Positions 1 to 7,744 of a DNA stretch of 64,000 nt are shown one piece after another. The DNA is from Gordonia sp. OPL2 (GTDB taxonomy: Bacteria > Actinomycetota > Actinomycetes > Mycobacteriales > Mycobacteriaceae), in contig NZ_RKME01000013.1 of assembly GCF_003797825.1 (NCBI RefSeq), positions 62,001-126,000 of the forward strand, in the 5' to 3' direction. The position numbers were made by a program, and so were the translations under genes. Position 1 is the first letter of the stretch; each line of letters opens with the position of its first letter. Below the pieces are notes generated by a model. That model worked only from the letters and a program-made list of their open reading frames with translations. It did no database searches and was not told the DNA's origin.

Positions 1-254
1 AGAAGCAGGCGATCGAGATGTCGAACGACGTCGCCTACGGTTTGGCGTCGAGCGTCTGGACCTCCGATCACTCGACCGCGATGCGGATGTCGGCCGCGCT
101 CGACTTCGGATGTGTGTGGATCAACTGCCACATCCCACTGGTCGCCGAGATGCCGCATGGCGGATTCAAGCACTCCGGCCACGGAAAAGACCTGTCGCTG
201 TACGGCATCGAGGACTACACCCGGGTCAAGCACGTCATGAGCAACATCGAGTAG
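1..254 (+). CDS. Aminobutyraldehyde dehydrogenase, C-terminal end (partial)
   Basis: Last 83 residues of an NAD-dependent aldehyde dehydrogenase cut by the window edge; the frame is open from base 3. The tail reads GGFKHSGHGKDLS followed by YTRVKHV, the C-terminal signature of PatD-type 4-aminobutyraldehyde dehydrogenases, which oxidise the aldehyde from putrescine to GABA. The catalytic Cys and Glu lie outside the window. The gene ends 25 nt before gabT on the same strand, so the two probably share a transcript, which fits sequential steps (aminobutyraldehyde to GABA to succinate semialdehyde). Another aldehyde dehydrogenase subfamily cannot be excluded from the tail alone. Confidence 0.85.
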   Translation, partial: KQAIEMSNDVAYGLASSVWTSDHSTAMRMSAALDFGCVWINCHIPLVAEMPHGGFKHSGHGKDLSLYGIEDYTRVKHVMSNIE

Positions 255-279
255 CGAGTCCGATCGAAGTGAGGCGACG

Positions 280-1629
280 ATGACCACCACCCACCGGCTA
301 CCGCAGAAGCGTCACCTGGTCACCGAGCTGCCCGGGCCGCGATCGTCCGAGCTGACGACACGCCGCAGATCCGCGGTGGCCGCCGGGTTGGGGTCGGCCG
401 TCCCCGTCTACGCCGTCGACGCCGACGGTGGGATCATCGTCGACGTCGACGGCAACTCACTCATCGACCTGGGCTCGGGCATCGCCGTCACCACCGTCGG
501 GGCGAGCAACCCGGCGGTCGCCGACGCCGTCGCCGAGCAGGCGCATCACTTCACCCACACCTGCTTCATGGTCACCCCGTACGAGGGGTACGTGGCCGTC
601 GCCGAGAAGCTCAACGAGCTCACCCCCGGCGATCACGAGAAGCGGTCGGCGCTGTTCAACTCGGGTGCCGAGGCCGTCGAGAACGCGGTGAAGATCGCGC
701 GATTGGCCACCGGCCGTCCCGCCGTCGTCGCATTCGACCACGCCTACCACGGGCGCACCAACCTGACGATGGCGCTCACCGCGAAATCGATTCCGTACAA
801 GCACAATTTCGGACCGTTCGCCCCCGAGGTCTATCGGATGCCGATGAGCTATCCGTACCGCGATCCCCTCGGCACCGACGGTGTCGCCGCCGCACAGCGC
901 GCCATCAGCATGATCGACAAACAGCTGTCGGCCGACAGCGTCGCGGCGATCATCGTCGAGCCAATCCAGGGCGAGGGCGGATTCGTGGTCCCCGCACCGG
1001 GTTTCCTGCCCACCCTCGCCCAGTGGTGCCGGGAGAACGGCGTCGTGTTCGTCGCCGATGAGGTACAGAGCGGGTTCTGCCGGACCGGCGACTGGTTCGC
1101 CTGCGATCACGAGGGCGTCATCCCCGACCTGGTCACCATGGCCAAGGGCATCGCGGGTGGGATGCCGTTGGCCGCGGTGACCGGCCGTGCCGACCTGATG
1201 GATGCCGTCCATCCGGGCGGCCTGGGTGGGACCTACGGCGGGAACCCCGTGGCGTGTGCAGCGGCACTCGCCGCGATCGAGACGATGCAGACCCTCGACC
1301 TCGCCGGCCGCGCTCGTGAGATCGGCGAAATCGTCACGGCTTCACTGTCGTCGACAGCGGAGTCGCTGGCGGCGTCCGGCCGCGAGGTGATCGGCGAGAT
1401 CCGCGGCCGCGGCGCGATGATCGCTGTCGAACTGGTGAAGCACGGCACCAGCGAACCCGACCCGGAGTTGGCCAAGGCGGCTGCCGCCCACGCGATCTCC
1501 CGGGGAGTCGTCGTACTGACCTGTGGCACCTACGGCAACATCCTGCGCCTGTTGCCTCCGCTGGTCATCGGCGACGACCTGCTCAGAGAGGCCCTCACCA
1601 TCCTGGGCGAAGCGCTCGCCGCCGGCTGA
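280..1629 (+). CDS. gabT: 4-aminobutyrate aminotransferase
   Basis: 449-residue class-III PLP aminotransferase. GABA plus 2-oxoglutarate gives succinate semialdehyde plus glutamate. Visible landmarks are the cofactor loop NSGAEAVENAVK, the substrate-region motif DEVQSGFCRTG, and the Schiff-base lysine in MAKGIAGGMPL (about K289). GGTYGGNPVACAAALA is the usual C-terminal-domain entry. The start ATG has GAGG six bases upstream. Length matches actinobacterial GabT. It sits between an aminobutyraldehyde dehydrogenase and a copper amine oxidase, with a succinate-semialdehyde dehydrogenase following, so the cluster can take amines or GABA to succinate. Use of a related omega-amino acid as substrate is possible. 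Confidence 0.93.
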   Translation: MTTTHRLPQKRHLVTELPGPRSSELTTRRRSAVAAGLGSAVPVYAVDADGGIIVDVDGNSLIDLGSGIAVTTVGASNPAVADAVAEQAHHFTHTCFMVTPYEGYVAVAEKLNELTPGDHEKRSALFNSGAEAVENAVKIARLATGRPAVVAFDHAYHGRTNLTMALTAKSIPYKHNFGPFAPEVYRMPMSYPYRDPLGTDGVAAAQRAISMIDKQLSADSVAAIIVEPIQGEGGFVVPAPGFLPTLAQWCRENGVVFVADEVQSGFCRTGDWFACDHEGVIPDLVTMAKGIAGGMPLAAVTGRADLMDAVHPGGLGGTYGGNPVACAAALAAIETMQTLDLAGRAREIGEIVTASLSSTAESLAASGREVIGEIRGRGAMIAVELVKHGTSEPDPELAKAAAAHAISRGVVVLTCGTYGNILRLLPPLVIGDDLLREALTILGEALAAG

Positions 1630-1731
1630 CGGTCTCGAGCCATCGGCCGCTCGCCATCCTGCCCCGACCAGTCCTGCCCGCCCGCACACCCGTCGACCTC
1701 CCGCCCGCCAACCCCGTGAGGAGTTCCACCG

Positions 1732-3684
1732 ATGACCGACACCGTCCCCGCAGCAACGGATTTCGCGCATCCCCTCGATCCGCTCGGCACCGATGAGTTC
1801 CGCGCGGTCACCGCGATCCTGGCCCGGGAGCAGGGAGTCGGCGACGGCTGGCGCATCGCGTCGATCGAACTGGCCGAACCGAGCAAGGCCGAACTGGCCG
1901 CCTACGCCGCGGACGGTACGGTCCCGGCACGCCGCGCGATCGTGATCTGTCTCGACTCGGGCGAGAACGCCACCTACAAGTCGTTCGTGTCGCTCTCCGA
2001 AGACCGGGTCGAGTCGTTCGACCACGTCCCGGGCGTGCAGGCGAACTTCACCGTCGACGAGTTCGAGGAGTGTGACCGGGTCCTGCGGGCTCACCCGGAT
2101 GTGCAGGCCGCGCTGGCCGCACGCGGGATCACCGACCTGGACAAGGTCTTCATGGACACCTGGACCTACGGCGGGGCGGTGATCCCGAAGGAATTCGAGG
2201 GACGTCGGCTGGGATGGTCGGACACCTGGGTGAAGAACGCGGACGGCTCCAACCCGTACGCCAACCCCGTCGCCGGACTCCACTGCGTGATCGACGTCAA
2301 CACCATGGAGCTGCTGCGGATCGAGGACAGCGGTGGATTCGAACAGCCCGAGGTGATGGGCGAGTACGTGCCGCGGCACATCCCGGCGCGCGTCCGCGAC
2401 GAGTTCCGTCGACCACCGCTGAAGCCGCTGGACATCACCCAGCCCGAAGGGCCGTCGTTCACCCTCGAGGGCAACAAGCTGACCTGGCAGAACTGGTCGG
2501 TGCGCGTGGGCTTCAACTATCGCGAGGGCATGACCCTGCATGCCATCACCTACACCGATTCCGGACGCGAACGCAGTGTCGCCCATCGACTCTCGTTCGC
2601 CGAGATGGTGGTCCCCTATCGCGATCACTGCGAGGATCATTACCGTCGCACAGCATTCGACATCGGCGAGTGGGGCCTGGGCTTCATGACCACCTCGCTG
2701 GAACTCGGATGTGACTGCCTCGGCGAGATCCGCTACCTCGATGCCGTCCTGCACAACAGCGCCGGCGAGCCGTTCACGATCACCAACGCCATCTGTATCC
2801 ACGAGGAGGACAACGCCGTCCTCTGGAAACACGTCGACCACGACGCGGGTGCCGAGGTGCGCCGGATGCGCCGGCTGACGGTGAGTTCCCATGTCACCGT
2901 GGCCAACTACGAGTACCTCGTGTACTGGCGGTTCTATCAGGACGGCAACATCGAGTGCGAGGTGCGCGCGACCGGCATCATGGTCACCACCCCGATGCCG
3001 CCCGGCGTGTCGTCGAACCCGCACGGCACGACCATCGACAACCGCACGTACGCACCATTCCACCAGCACTTCCTGGTGGCACGCCTCGACCTCGACATCG
3101 ACGGCAGCGACAACACCGTGTTCGCGTCGGAGACGGTGGCCGAGCCGATGGGTCCCGGAAATCCGCTGGGACTGTCACTGGTGCAACAGAACACCGCGCT
3201 GCTCACCGAGTCGGAGGGCAGACAGAACCCGGACTTCGCGACGCAACGCACGTGGAAGGTCGCCAACACCAACGTGACCACCTCGCTCGGTCATCATCCG
3301 GCATACAAACTGGTGCCCACCGGCGCGTTCCCCGCGATGTTCGATCCCGCGTCACCGATCTTCCGGCGCGCCACGGTCATCGGACACACCCTGTGGGTCA
3401 CCCCGAACCGCGCCGACGAGCGCTGGCCGGCGGGCGAGTTCGTCAACCAGTCCGATCACGACACCGGCCTCGGTGAGTGGACCAAGGCCGACCGGTCCAT
3501 CTCGAACACCGACGTCGTGCTCTGGTACACGTTCGGCATCCATCACATCACCCGGCCGGAGGACTGGCCGGTGATGCCCGTCGACACGGTCTCCTTCTGG
3601 CTCAAACCCTTCGGGTTCTTCGATCGCAACCCCGCGCTCGACGTCGAACCCTCCCCCGGCGCACACGGCTGCCATCACGACTGA
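1732..3684 (+). CDS. Copper-containing primary-amine oxidase
   Basis: 650-residue copper amine oxidase: oxidises a primary amine with O2 to an aldehyde, ammonia and H2O2. The topaquinone precursor tyrosine lies in the N-Y-E-Y motif (Y393). The catalytic base is D310 in FDIGEW, 83 residues upstream as in the Arthrobacter enzyme. Copper ligands are the H-Q-H motif (H444, H446) and a His in GIHHITRPEDW (about 604/605). SLELGCDCLG is another family hallmark. No signal peptide is seen, so it is probably cytosolic. It is flanked by gabT and a succinate-semialdehyde dehydrogenase. The substrate could be putrescine, tyramine or phenethylamine; the sequence does not decide. Confidence 0.95.
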   Translation: MTDTVPAATDFAHPLDPLGTDEFRAVTAILAREQGVGDGWRIASIELAEPSKAELAAYAADGTVPARRAIVICLDSGENATYKSFVSLSEDRVESFDHVPGVQANFTVDEFEECDRVLRAHPDVQAALAARGITDLDKVFMDTWTYGGAVIPKEFEGRRLGWSDTWVKNADGSNPYANPVAGLHCVIDVNTMELLRIEDSGGFEQPEVMGEYVPRHIPARVRDEFRRPPLKPLDITQPEGPSFTLEGNKLTWQNWSVRVGFNYREGMTLHAITYTDSGRERSVAHRLSFAEMVVPYRDHCEDHYRRTAFDIGEWGLGFMTTSLELGCDCLGEIRYLDAVLHNSAGEPFTITNAICIHEEDNAVLWKHVDHDAGAEVRRMRRLTVSSHVTVANYEYLVYWRFYQDGNIECEVRATGIMVTTPMPPGVSSNPHGTTIDNRTYAPFHQHFLVARLDLDIDGSDNTVFASETVAEPMGPGNPLGLSLVQQNTALLTESEGRQNPDFATQRTWKVANTNVTTSLGHHPAYKLVPTGAFPAMFDPASPIFRRATVIGHTLWVTPNRADERWPAGEFVNQSDHDTGLGEWTKADRSISNTDVVLWYTFGIHHITRPEDWPVMPVDTVSFWLKPFGFFDRNPALDVEPSPGAHGCHHD

Positions 3685-3736
3685 CGCCGCGCCGTCCGAC
3701 ACTGCACGCCCGCAACACGAAAAGGTGAGAACTCGA

Positions 3737-5206
3737 ATGACCACGCAGGAGAAGCTCGACCCACAGGCCGTCCTCGACCGCGTCCCGACCGGACTCTGGA
3801 TCGACGGCGAATCCGTCCCGGCCGCGTCCGGGGCGACGTTCGAGGTCCTCGATCCGGCCACCGAGGAGCCGCTGGTGTCGGTGGCCGATGCCGGCGTCGA
3901 CGATGCCCGGCGCGCGTTGGACAAGGCGGTCGCCGTCGCCGACGACTGGGCCGCGACTGCACCCCGCGAACGCGGTGAGATCCTGCGCGGTGCTTTCGAA
4001 TTGCTGACCGATCGCGCCGACGACCTCGCACTGCTGATGACCCTCGAACTCGGCCGCGCGCTGCCCGACAGTATGGCCGAGACGAAGTACGGGACCGAGT
4101 TCCTGCGCTGGTTCTCCGAGGAGGCGGTCCGGATCAGCGGTCGCTTCACGCATGCCCCCGCCGGCAACGGACGGGTCCTGGTCTCGCATGCGCCGGTGGG
4201 CCCGTGCCTGGCGATCACGCCGTGGAACTTCCCACTCGCCATGGGAACCCGCAAGATCGGGCCGGCACTGGCCGCGGGCAATGTGATGCTGGTCAAGCCC
4301 GCCCACGAGACGCCGCTGACGATGCTCGCTCTCGCCGAGATCTTCGCCGAGGCGGGACTCCCGGCAGGCGTGTTGTCGGTCCTGCCGACGACGGCGTCCG
4401 GCGAGGTGTCGACGGCGATCATCACCGACGACCGCATCCGGAAGATCAGCTTCACCGGCTCGACCCCGGTGGGACGAACCCTGATGGGTCAGGCCGCCGA
4501 ACGCGTTCAGCGGACGTCGATGGAGCTCGGCGGCAACGCACCGTTCCTGGTCTTCGACGACGCCGACGTCGACGCCGCCGTCGAGGGCGCCTTCGCTGCG
4601 AAGATGCGCAACGGCGGGGAGGCGTGCACTGCGGCGAACCGCTTCCTCGTGCAGTCCGGCGTCGCCGAGGAGTTCACCACCAAGCTCACCGAGAAGATGT
4701 CGGCGGTCCGGCTCGGGGCCGGCCACGAGTCCGGGGTGACCCTCGGGCCACTGGTCAGCGCCAAACAGCGCGACAAGGTCGCCGAGCTCGTCGACGGGGC
4801 GATCGCCGACGGGGCGCGGGTGCGTCTGGGCGGCAAGGTCCCCGAGGGCAAGGGCTTCTTCTACCCGGCGACGGTGCTGGATCAGGTCGACCCGTATGCG
4901 GCGATCACCCGTGAGGAGATCTTCGGGCCGGTCGCGGTGATCAGCACCTTCGACTCGGAGGCCGACGCGATCAAGGCCGCCAACTCCACCGAGTACGGTC
5001 TCGCGGCGTACTTCTTCAGCAAGGACCTCGACCGCTGCATGCGCGTCGCCTCCGGGCTCGACTCCGGCATGGTCGGTGTCAACCGTGGCGTGATCTCCGA
5101 CGTCGCGGCGCCGTTCGGCGGGGTGAAGCAGTCCGGCATCGGTCGCGAAGGCGGCAGCGAGGGCATCGAGGAGTACCTGTCGATCAAGTACGTGGCGCTG
5201 ACCTGA
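3737..5206 (+). CDS. gabD: Succinate-semialdehyde dehydrogenase (NAD(P)+)
   Basis: 489-residue aldehyde dehydrogenase of the GabD class. Motifs: TPWNFPLAM (nucleotide-binding entry), FTGSTPVGRTL, catalytic Glu263 in MELGGNAPF and nucleophile Cys297 in GGEACTAANRF, with the usual spacing of 34. ATG 3737 is preferred over the in-frame GTG at 3725 because that GTG lies inside the ribosome-binding site AAAGGTGAG, 7-9 bases upstream of the ATG. It follows the amine oxidase by 52 nt and should oxidise the succinate semialdehyde made by the adjacent GabT. It could instead oxidise the aldehyde from the amine oxidase. Confidence 0.88.
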   Translation: MTTQEKLDPQAVLDRVPTGLWIDGESVPAASGATFEVLDPATEEPLVSVADAGVDDARRALDKAVAVADDWAATAPRERGEILRGAFELLTDRADDLALLMTLELGRALPDSMAETKYGTEFLRWFSEEAVRISGRFTHAPAGNGRVLVSHAPVGPCLAITPWNFPLAMGTRKIGPALAAGNVMLVKPAHETPLTMLALAEIFAEAGLPAGVLSVLPTTASGEVSTAIITDDRIRKISFTGSTPVGRTLMGQAAERVQRTSMELGGNAPFLVFDDADVDAAVEGAFAAKMRNGGEACTAANRFLVQSGVAEEFTTKLTEKMSAVRLGAGHESGVTLGPLVSAKQRDKVAELVDGAIADGARVRLGGKVPEGKGFFYPATVLDQVDPYAAITREEIFGPVAVISTFDSEADAIKAANSTEYGLAAYFFSKDLDRCMRVASGLDSGMVGVNRGVISDVAAPFGGVKQSGIGREGGSEGIEEYLSIKYVALT

Positions 5207-5217
5207 GCCTGCGCTGG

Positions 5218-5341
5218 GGACCCTTCGTGACGGGCCTCCGCACGCTCCGGCCCTCCTCAGGGATCCAGGCCGCGCGGTTCTCTGGGAGCGAGCGTCTCGA
5301 CGATCCCTGAGGAGCGAGCCTGCGAGCGTCTCGAAGGGTCC
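5218..5341. repeat. Inverted pair of the CCCTTCGTGAC/CTCAGGGATC repeat (family A)
   Basis: Just after gabD, a copy beginning GACCCTTCGTGAC and ending CTCAGGGATC (5218-5264) is followed by a facing copy beginning GATCCCTGAGGAGCGAGC and ending CGAAGGGTCC (5302-5341). Together they could fold into a long hairpin at the end of the amine operon. Related copies occur at 6001, 12164-12387, 20900 and 28958. Confidence 0.85.
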
Positions 5342-5436
5342 ACACCGGACATTCGGCACGACCGTACCTGAACACAACCTGAGCATGTCGGCCCCGAGAC
5401 CGGCGACGGCTCAATCCATTCCGTACACTCGCCCCC

Positions 5437-5994
5437 ATGCGTATTCGGGTTGCAGCACTGGTGATCGCACTCCTGACCGCACTGAGCGTGGCCGTCGCGG
5501 CACCTGCCCGCGCCGACACGGGCAGCCTGGGTGCCGGCAGCGCGGACCTGCTGTCGCCGAACAGCCTGTTCCTGTGGCAGAGCCCGCCGCAGCGGTACAT
5601 CGTCGTACTCGGCGCCAAGATGGGGACGTTCGGCCAGACGCCGCAGATCCTTCAGCGCCGCCTCGACGTCGGTGCGCACCTGGCGAAGACCCACCCGTTC
5701 AACCGCATGATCGTGTCCGGCGGCAACACGTGGTGGTTGCCGGTGTCGGAGGCGCAGTTCATGAACATCGGACTGATCCGACGCGGCGTGCCGATGTGGC
5801 AGATGGTCAACGAGGGCGCCTCGACCAGCACCGTGCAGAACGCGAGCAACACCGTCGCGATGCTCAAGGCGATGGGCGCGAGTGGCGCGCTGATCGTCAC
5901 CAACGGCTTCCACATGCCGCGCGCGATGAAGGACTTCCGGGACGCGGCCGGCAAACAGCACGCCCGTCTCACGTTCCAGGCGGCGTACGCCTGA
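5437..5994 (+). CDS. Exported YdcF/SanA-like (DUF218) protein
   Basis: 185 residues with a clear Sec signal peptide (basic start, hydrophobic run to about residue 20, then AAPARAD). The mature part has DUF218 features: YIVVLGAKM near the start of the domain, SGGNTW in the middle and a late ALIVTNGFHMPRAM segment. Family members such as SanA and ElyC are linked to cell-wall precursor metabolism or barrier function, but the reaction is not established. It stands alone between two family-A repeats. A weak purine-rich stretch precedes the ATG. Confidence 0.8.
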   Translation: MRIRVAALVIALLTALSVAVAAPARADTGSLGAGSADLLSPNSLFLWQSPPQRYIVVLGAKMGTFGQTPQILQRRLDVGAHLAKTHPFNRMIVSGGNTWWLPVSEAQFMNIGLIRRGVPMWQMVNEGASTSTVQNASNTVAMLKAMGASGALIVTNGFHMPRAMKDFRDAAGKQHARLTFQAAYA

Positions 5995-6000
5995 TCGGTT

Positions 6001-6042
6001 GTCCCTTCGTGACACTCGGCTAGCGCCTCGCTCCTCAGGGAC
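6001..6042 (+). repeat. Family A repeat, single copy
   Basis: Begins GTCCCTTCGTGACACTCGGC and ends CTCGCTCCTCAGGGAC. It lies between the DUF218 gene and the 3' end of the phnF-like gene. A degenerate second tail follows near 6063-6079. Confidence 0.8.
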
Positions 6043-6093
6043 CGAAAACAAACGACCAACGCCCCGCTCCCCAGCGACCGAAGCCGATGCGAA

Positions 6094-6816
6094 TCAGTCG
6101 TGCGGGGCGAGCATGGTGGTGGTGAACGTCATCCGGTCACCGCGATACAGCGACCGCCGATGTTCGATGGGCACACCGTTCTGGTCGTAGGACACACGGT
6201 TGAGCAGGAACATCGGAGTCCGTGCGTCGACAGTCAGCAACGCCGCCTCCCGCGCATCCGGCAGGGTCGAGTCGATCGTGTCGTCGGTGCGACGGAACTC
6301 GATGCCGCGCTCCATGATCGCCGCGTAGAGCGACGAGGTGGTCTCGAACGCCTCCCGTAGTCCCGGGTAGCGGCGGGCGGGAAGGCGCGTGCGCTCGAGC
6401 CCGACGCGGACGTCGTCGGTCGTCAGCACACGCTCGAGTTGGATGATCGGGTCGCCGGGCGCGATGTGCAGTCGCGCGGCGAGCTCGTCGTCGGCCTCGA
6501 GATCGGTCCAGCCGACAAGGATTCGACTGGCCGGTCGACCCCGGTGCCGCGCCGCCTCCGTGTAGGAGCCGATCATCAGCGGCTGCAGGATCTTCGGGCC
6601 CGCGACCACCGTGGCGCGTCCACGACGCTCGATCCGACCGGCCAACAGCAACTCCCGCAAGGCCTGACGAACCGTCTCGCGCGCCACCGAGTACTGATCC
6701 GCGATCTCGCGCTCCGCGGGGAACGGGTCCCCCTCCGCCATGCCGTCGAGACGATCCTCGAGCTGCGCGCGCACGACGTGATGTTTCAGAACACGAGGCT
6801 CGGCGGCGAATGACAT
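6094..6816 (-). CDS. phnF: PhnF-type GntR/UTRA transcriptional repressor
   Basis: 240-residue GntR regulator of the HutC/UTRA class. The N-terminal winged helix contains PFPAEREIADQYSVARETVRQAL. The C-terminal effector domain includes GDPIIQLERVLTTDDV and a late RRSLYRGDRMTF. The ATG at 6816 is chosen because upstream sequence has no family similarity and runs into the operator region. It is transcribed divergently from a phosphonatase-like gene and phnDCE. Two palindromes matching the M. smegmatis PhnF site (core TGGTATAGACCA) lie between them, one 21 bp from its own start codon, so autorepression and control of the phn genes are likely. The effector is unknown; phosphate or a phosphonate is plausible. 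Confidence 0.85.
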   Translation of the reverse strand: MSFAAEPRVLKHHVVRAQLEDRLDGMAEGDPFPAEREIADQYSVARETVRQALRELLLAGRIERRGRATVVAGPKILQPLMIGSYTEAARHRGRPASRILVGWTDLEADDELAARLHIAPGDPIIQLERVLTTDDVRVGLERTRLPARRYPGLREAFETTSSLYAAIMERGIEFRRTDDTIDSTLPDAREAALLTVDARTPMFLLNRVSYDQNGVPIEHRRSLYRGDRMTFTTTMLAPHD

Positions 6817-6836
6817 GCCGACAGAATACCGAGGCA

Positions 6837-6850
6837 TTGGTCTAGACCAA
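6837..6850. promoter_or_regulatory. PhnF-type operator 1
   Basis: TTGGTCTAGACCAA is a perfect 14-bp palindrome, 21 bp upstream of the phnF-like start. It matches the known PhnF site TGGTATAGACCA except at one central base. Confidence 0.8.
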
Positions 6851-6852
6851 TT

Positions 6853-6885
6853 GTGCATCTCGCGTTCATCTCGCGTTCGCCCACT
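6853..6885 (+). promoter_or_regulatory. PHO-box-like 11-bp direct repeats
   Basis: Three consecutive 11-bp units, GTGCATCTCGC, GTTCATCTCGC and GTTCGCCCACT. They follow the spacing and GTTCAYC core of actinobacterial PHO boxes bound by RegX3/PhoP-type phosphate-response regulators. They lie exactly between the two PhnF-type operators. Confidence 0.6.
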
Positions 6886-6894
6886 GAGCACCGA

Positions 6895-6908
6895 TTGGTC
6901 TATACCAA
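6895..6908. promoter_or_regulatory. PhnF-type operator 2
   Basis: TTGGTCTATACCAA is a palindrome with one mismatch pair, matching the PhnF core TGGTATAGACCA on the other strand. It ends 8-17 nt before the candidate starts of the phosphonatase-like gene, so a bound repressor would cover the transcription start. Confidence 0.8.
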
Positions 6909-6916
6909 ACCCCACG

Positions 6917-7597
6917 ATGGTTTCCATGCAGATCACCGTGGCCGTCTTCGACATGGCCGGAACAACAGTCACCGACGACGGGCTGGTACTCGCCTCCTTC
7001 GACATCGCCGCGACCGCGGCCGGAATCCCCGAACAGGGACCTGAACGCGACGCTGCTCGGCAGTACGTCCTCGACACCATGGGGCAGTCGAAGATCGAGG
7101 TCTTCCGCGCACTAGTCGACTCCGAGGAGCGCGCCGTCACCGCGAACGCGGCATTCGAACGTGCCTACGAGGACGCCATTCCCGGCGGTGTCACCGCGGT
7201 GCCCGGTGCCGCCGAGACGATCACGCGCCTGTCCGATGTCGGCATCACGACCGTGTTCACCACCGGGTTCAGCCCCTCGACACAGCACGCCGTGCTCGAC
7301 GAACTCGGCTGGACCGACCTGGTCGACATCGTGCTGGCACCCGGCGCCGGCACACGCGGACGTCCGTTCCCCGACCTGGTCCTGCGCGCCGCGCTCGCCG
7401 CGCAGGTCACCGACGTCGCCGAGGTCGCCGTCGTCGGCGACACCGCCAACGACATCCTCACCGGCCACCGCGCCGGGGCCGAGATCGTCGTCGGTGTCCT
7501 CACCGGCGCACACGACGAACGCGCCCTGCGGGACGCCGGTGCCTCACACGTCGTCGCGTCGGTCGCCGAACTGCCCGAGATCATCCTGCCGCGCTGA
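6917..7597 (+). CDS. Phosphonatase-like HAD hydrolase
   Basis: 226-residue HAD hydrolase resembling phosphonoacetaldehyde hydrolase (PhnX). Motif I is FDMAGTTV (nucleophile D12), close to PhnX FDWAGT. MGQSKIEVFRAL places a lysine (K59) where PhnX has its Schiff-base lysine. A threonine motif TTGFS and the acidic motif VVGDTANDILTG follow. ATG 6917 is used; ATG 6926 is equally possible and neither has a good ribosome-binding site. It heads the phn cluster, 9 nt after an operator. In such clusters a PhnX-like family of unproven substrate occurs, so C-P bond cleavage of phosphonoacetaldehyde or an analogue is inference. Confidence 0.8.
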   Translation: MVSMQITVAVFDMAGTTVTDDGLVLASFDIAATAAGIPEQGPERDAARQYVLDTMGQSKIEVFRALVDSEERAVTANAAFERAYEDAIPGGVTAVPGAAETITRLSDVGITTVFTTGFSPSTQHAVLDELGWTDLVDIVLAPGAGTRGRPFPDLVLRAALAAQVTDVAEVAVVGDTANDILTGHRAGAEIVVGVLTGAHDERALRDAGASHVVASVAELPEIILPR

Positions 7598-7617
7598 ACC
7601 GTCACCACCGCCTCACA

Positions 7618-7701
7618 CCGTCTCCGCACCACCGTCTCGTCACCGCTGTCCGGTCATCGCTGTCTAGACATCACTGTCTCGTCATCACTGCCTCGTCACC
7701 A
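7618..7701 (+). repeat. 14-bp tandem minisatellite
   Basis: Six consecutive 14-bp units of consensus CTGTCTCGTCATCA, for example CTGTCTAGACATCA at 7660 and CTGTCTCGTCATCA at 7674. Degenerate edges extend to about 7604 and 7715. They fill the gap between the phosphonatase-like gene and phnD. Confidence 0.85.
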
Positions 7702-7744
7702 CCGCGTCACCCATCGTTCGCCTTCCTGAGAAAGGTTCATCCCC

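Noticed and set aside
1342..3069. Long open frame (575 codons) opposite the amine oxidase
   Set aside because: Antisense shadow of a high-GC gene; the product is Arg/His/Asp-rich without motifs and the + strand gene is unmistakable.
3602..5386. 594-codon minus-strand frame opposite gabD
   Set aside because: Same cause: complementary codon bias. The + strand shows complete aldehyde dehydrogenase catalytic residues.
7618..7701. CRISPR-like array
   Set aside because: Units are 14 bp, contiguous and without unique spacers; no cas genes are present.
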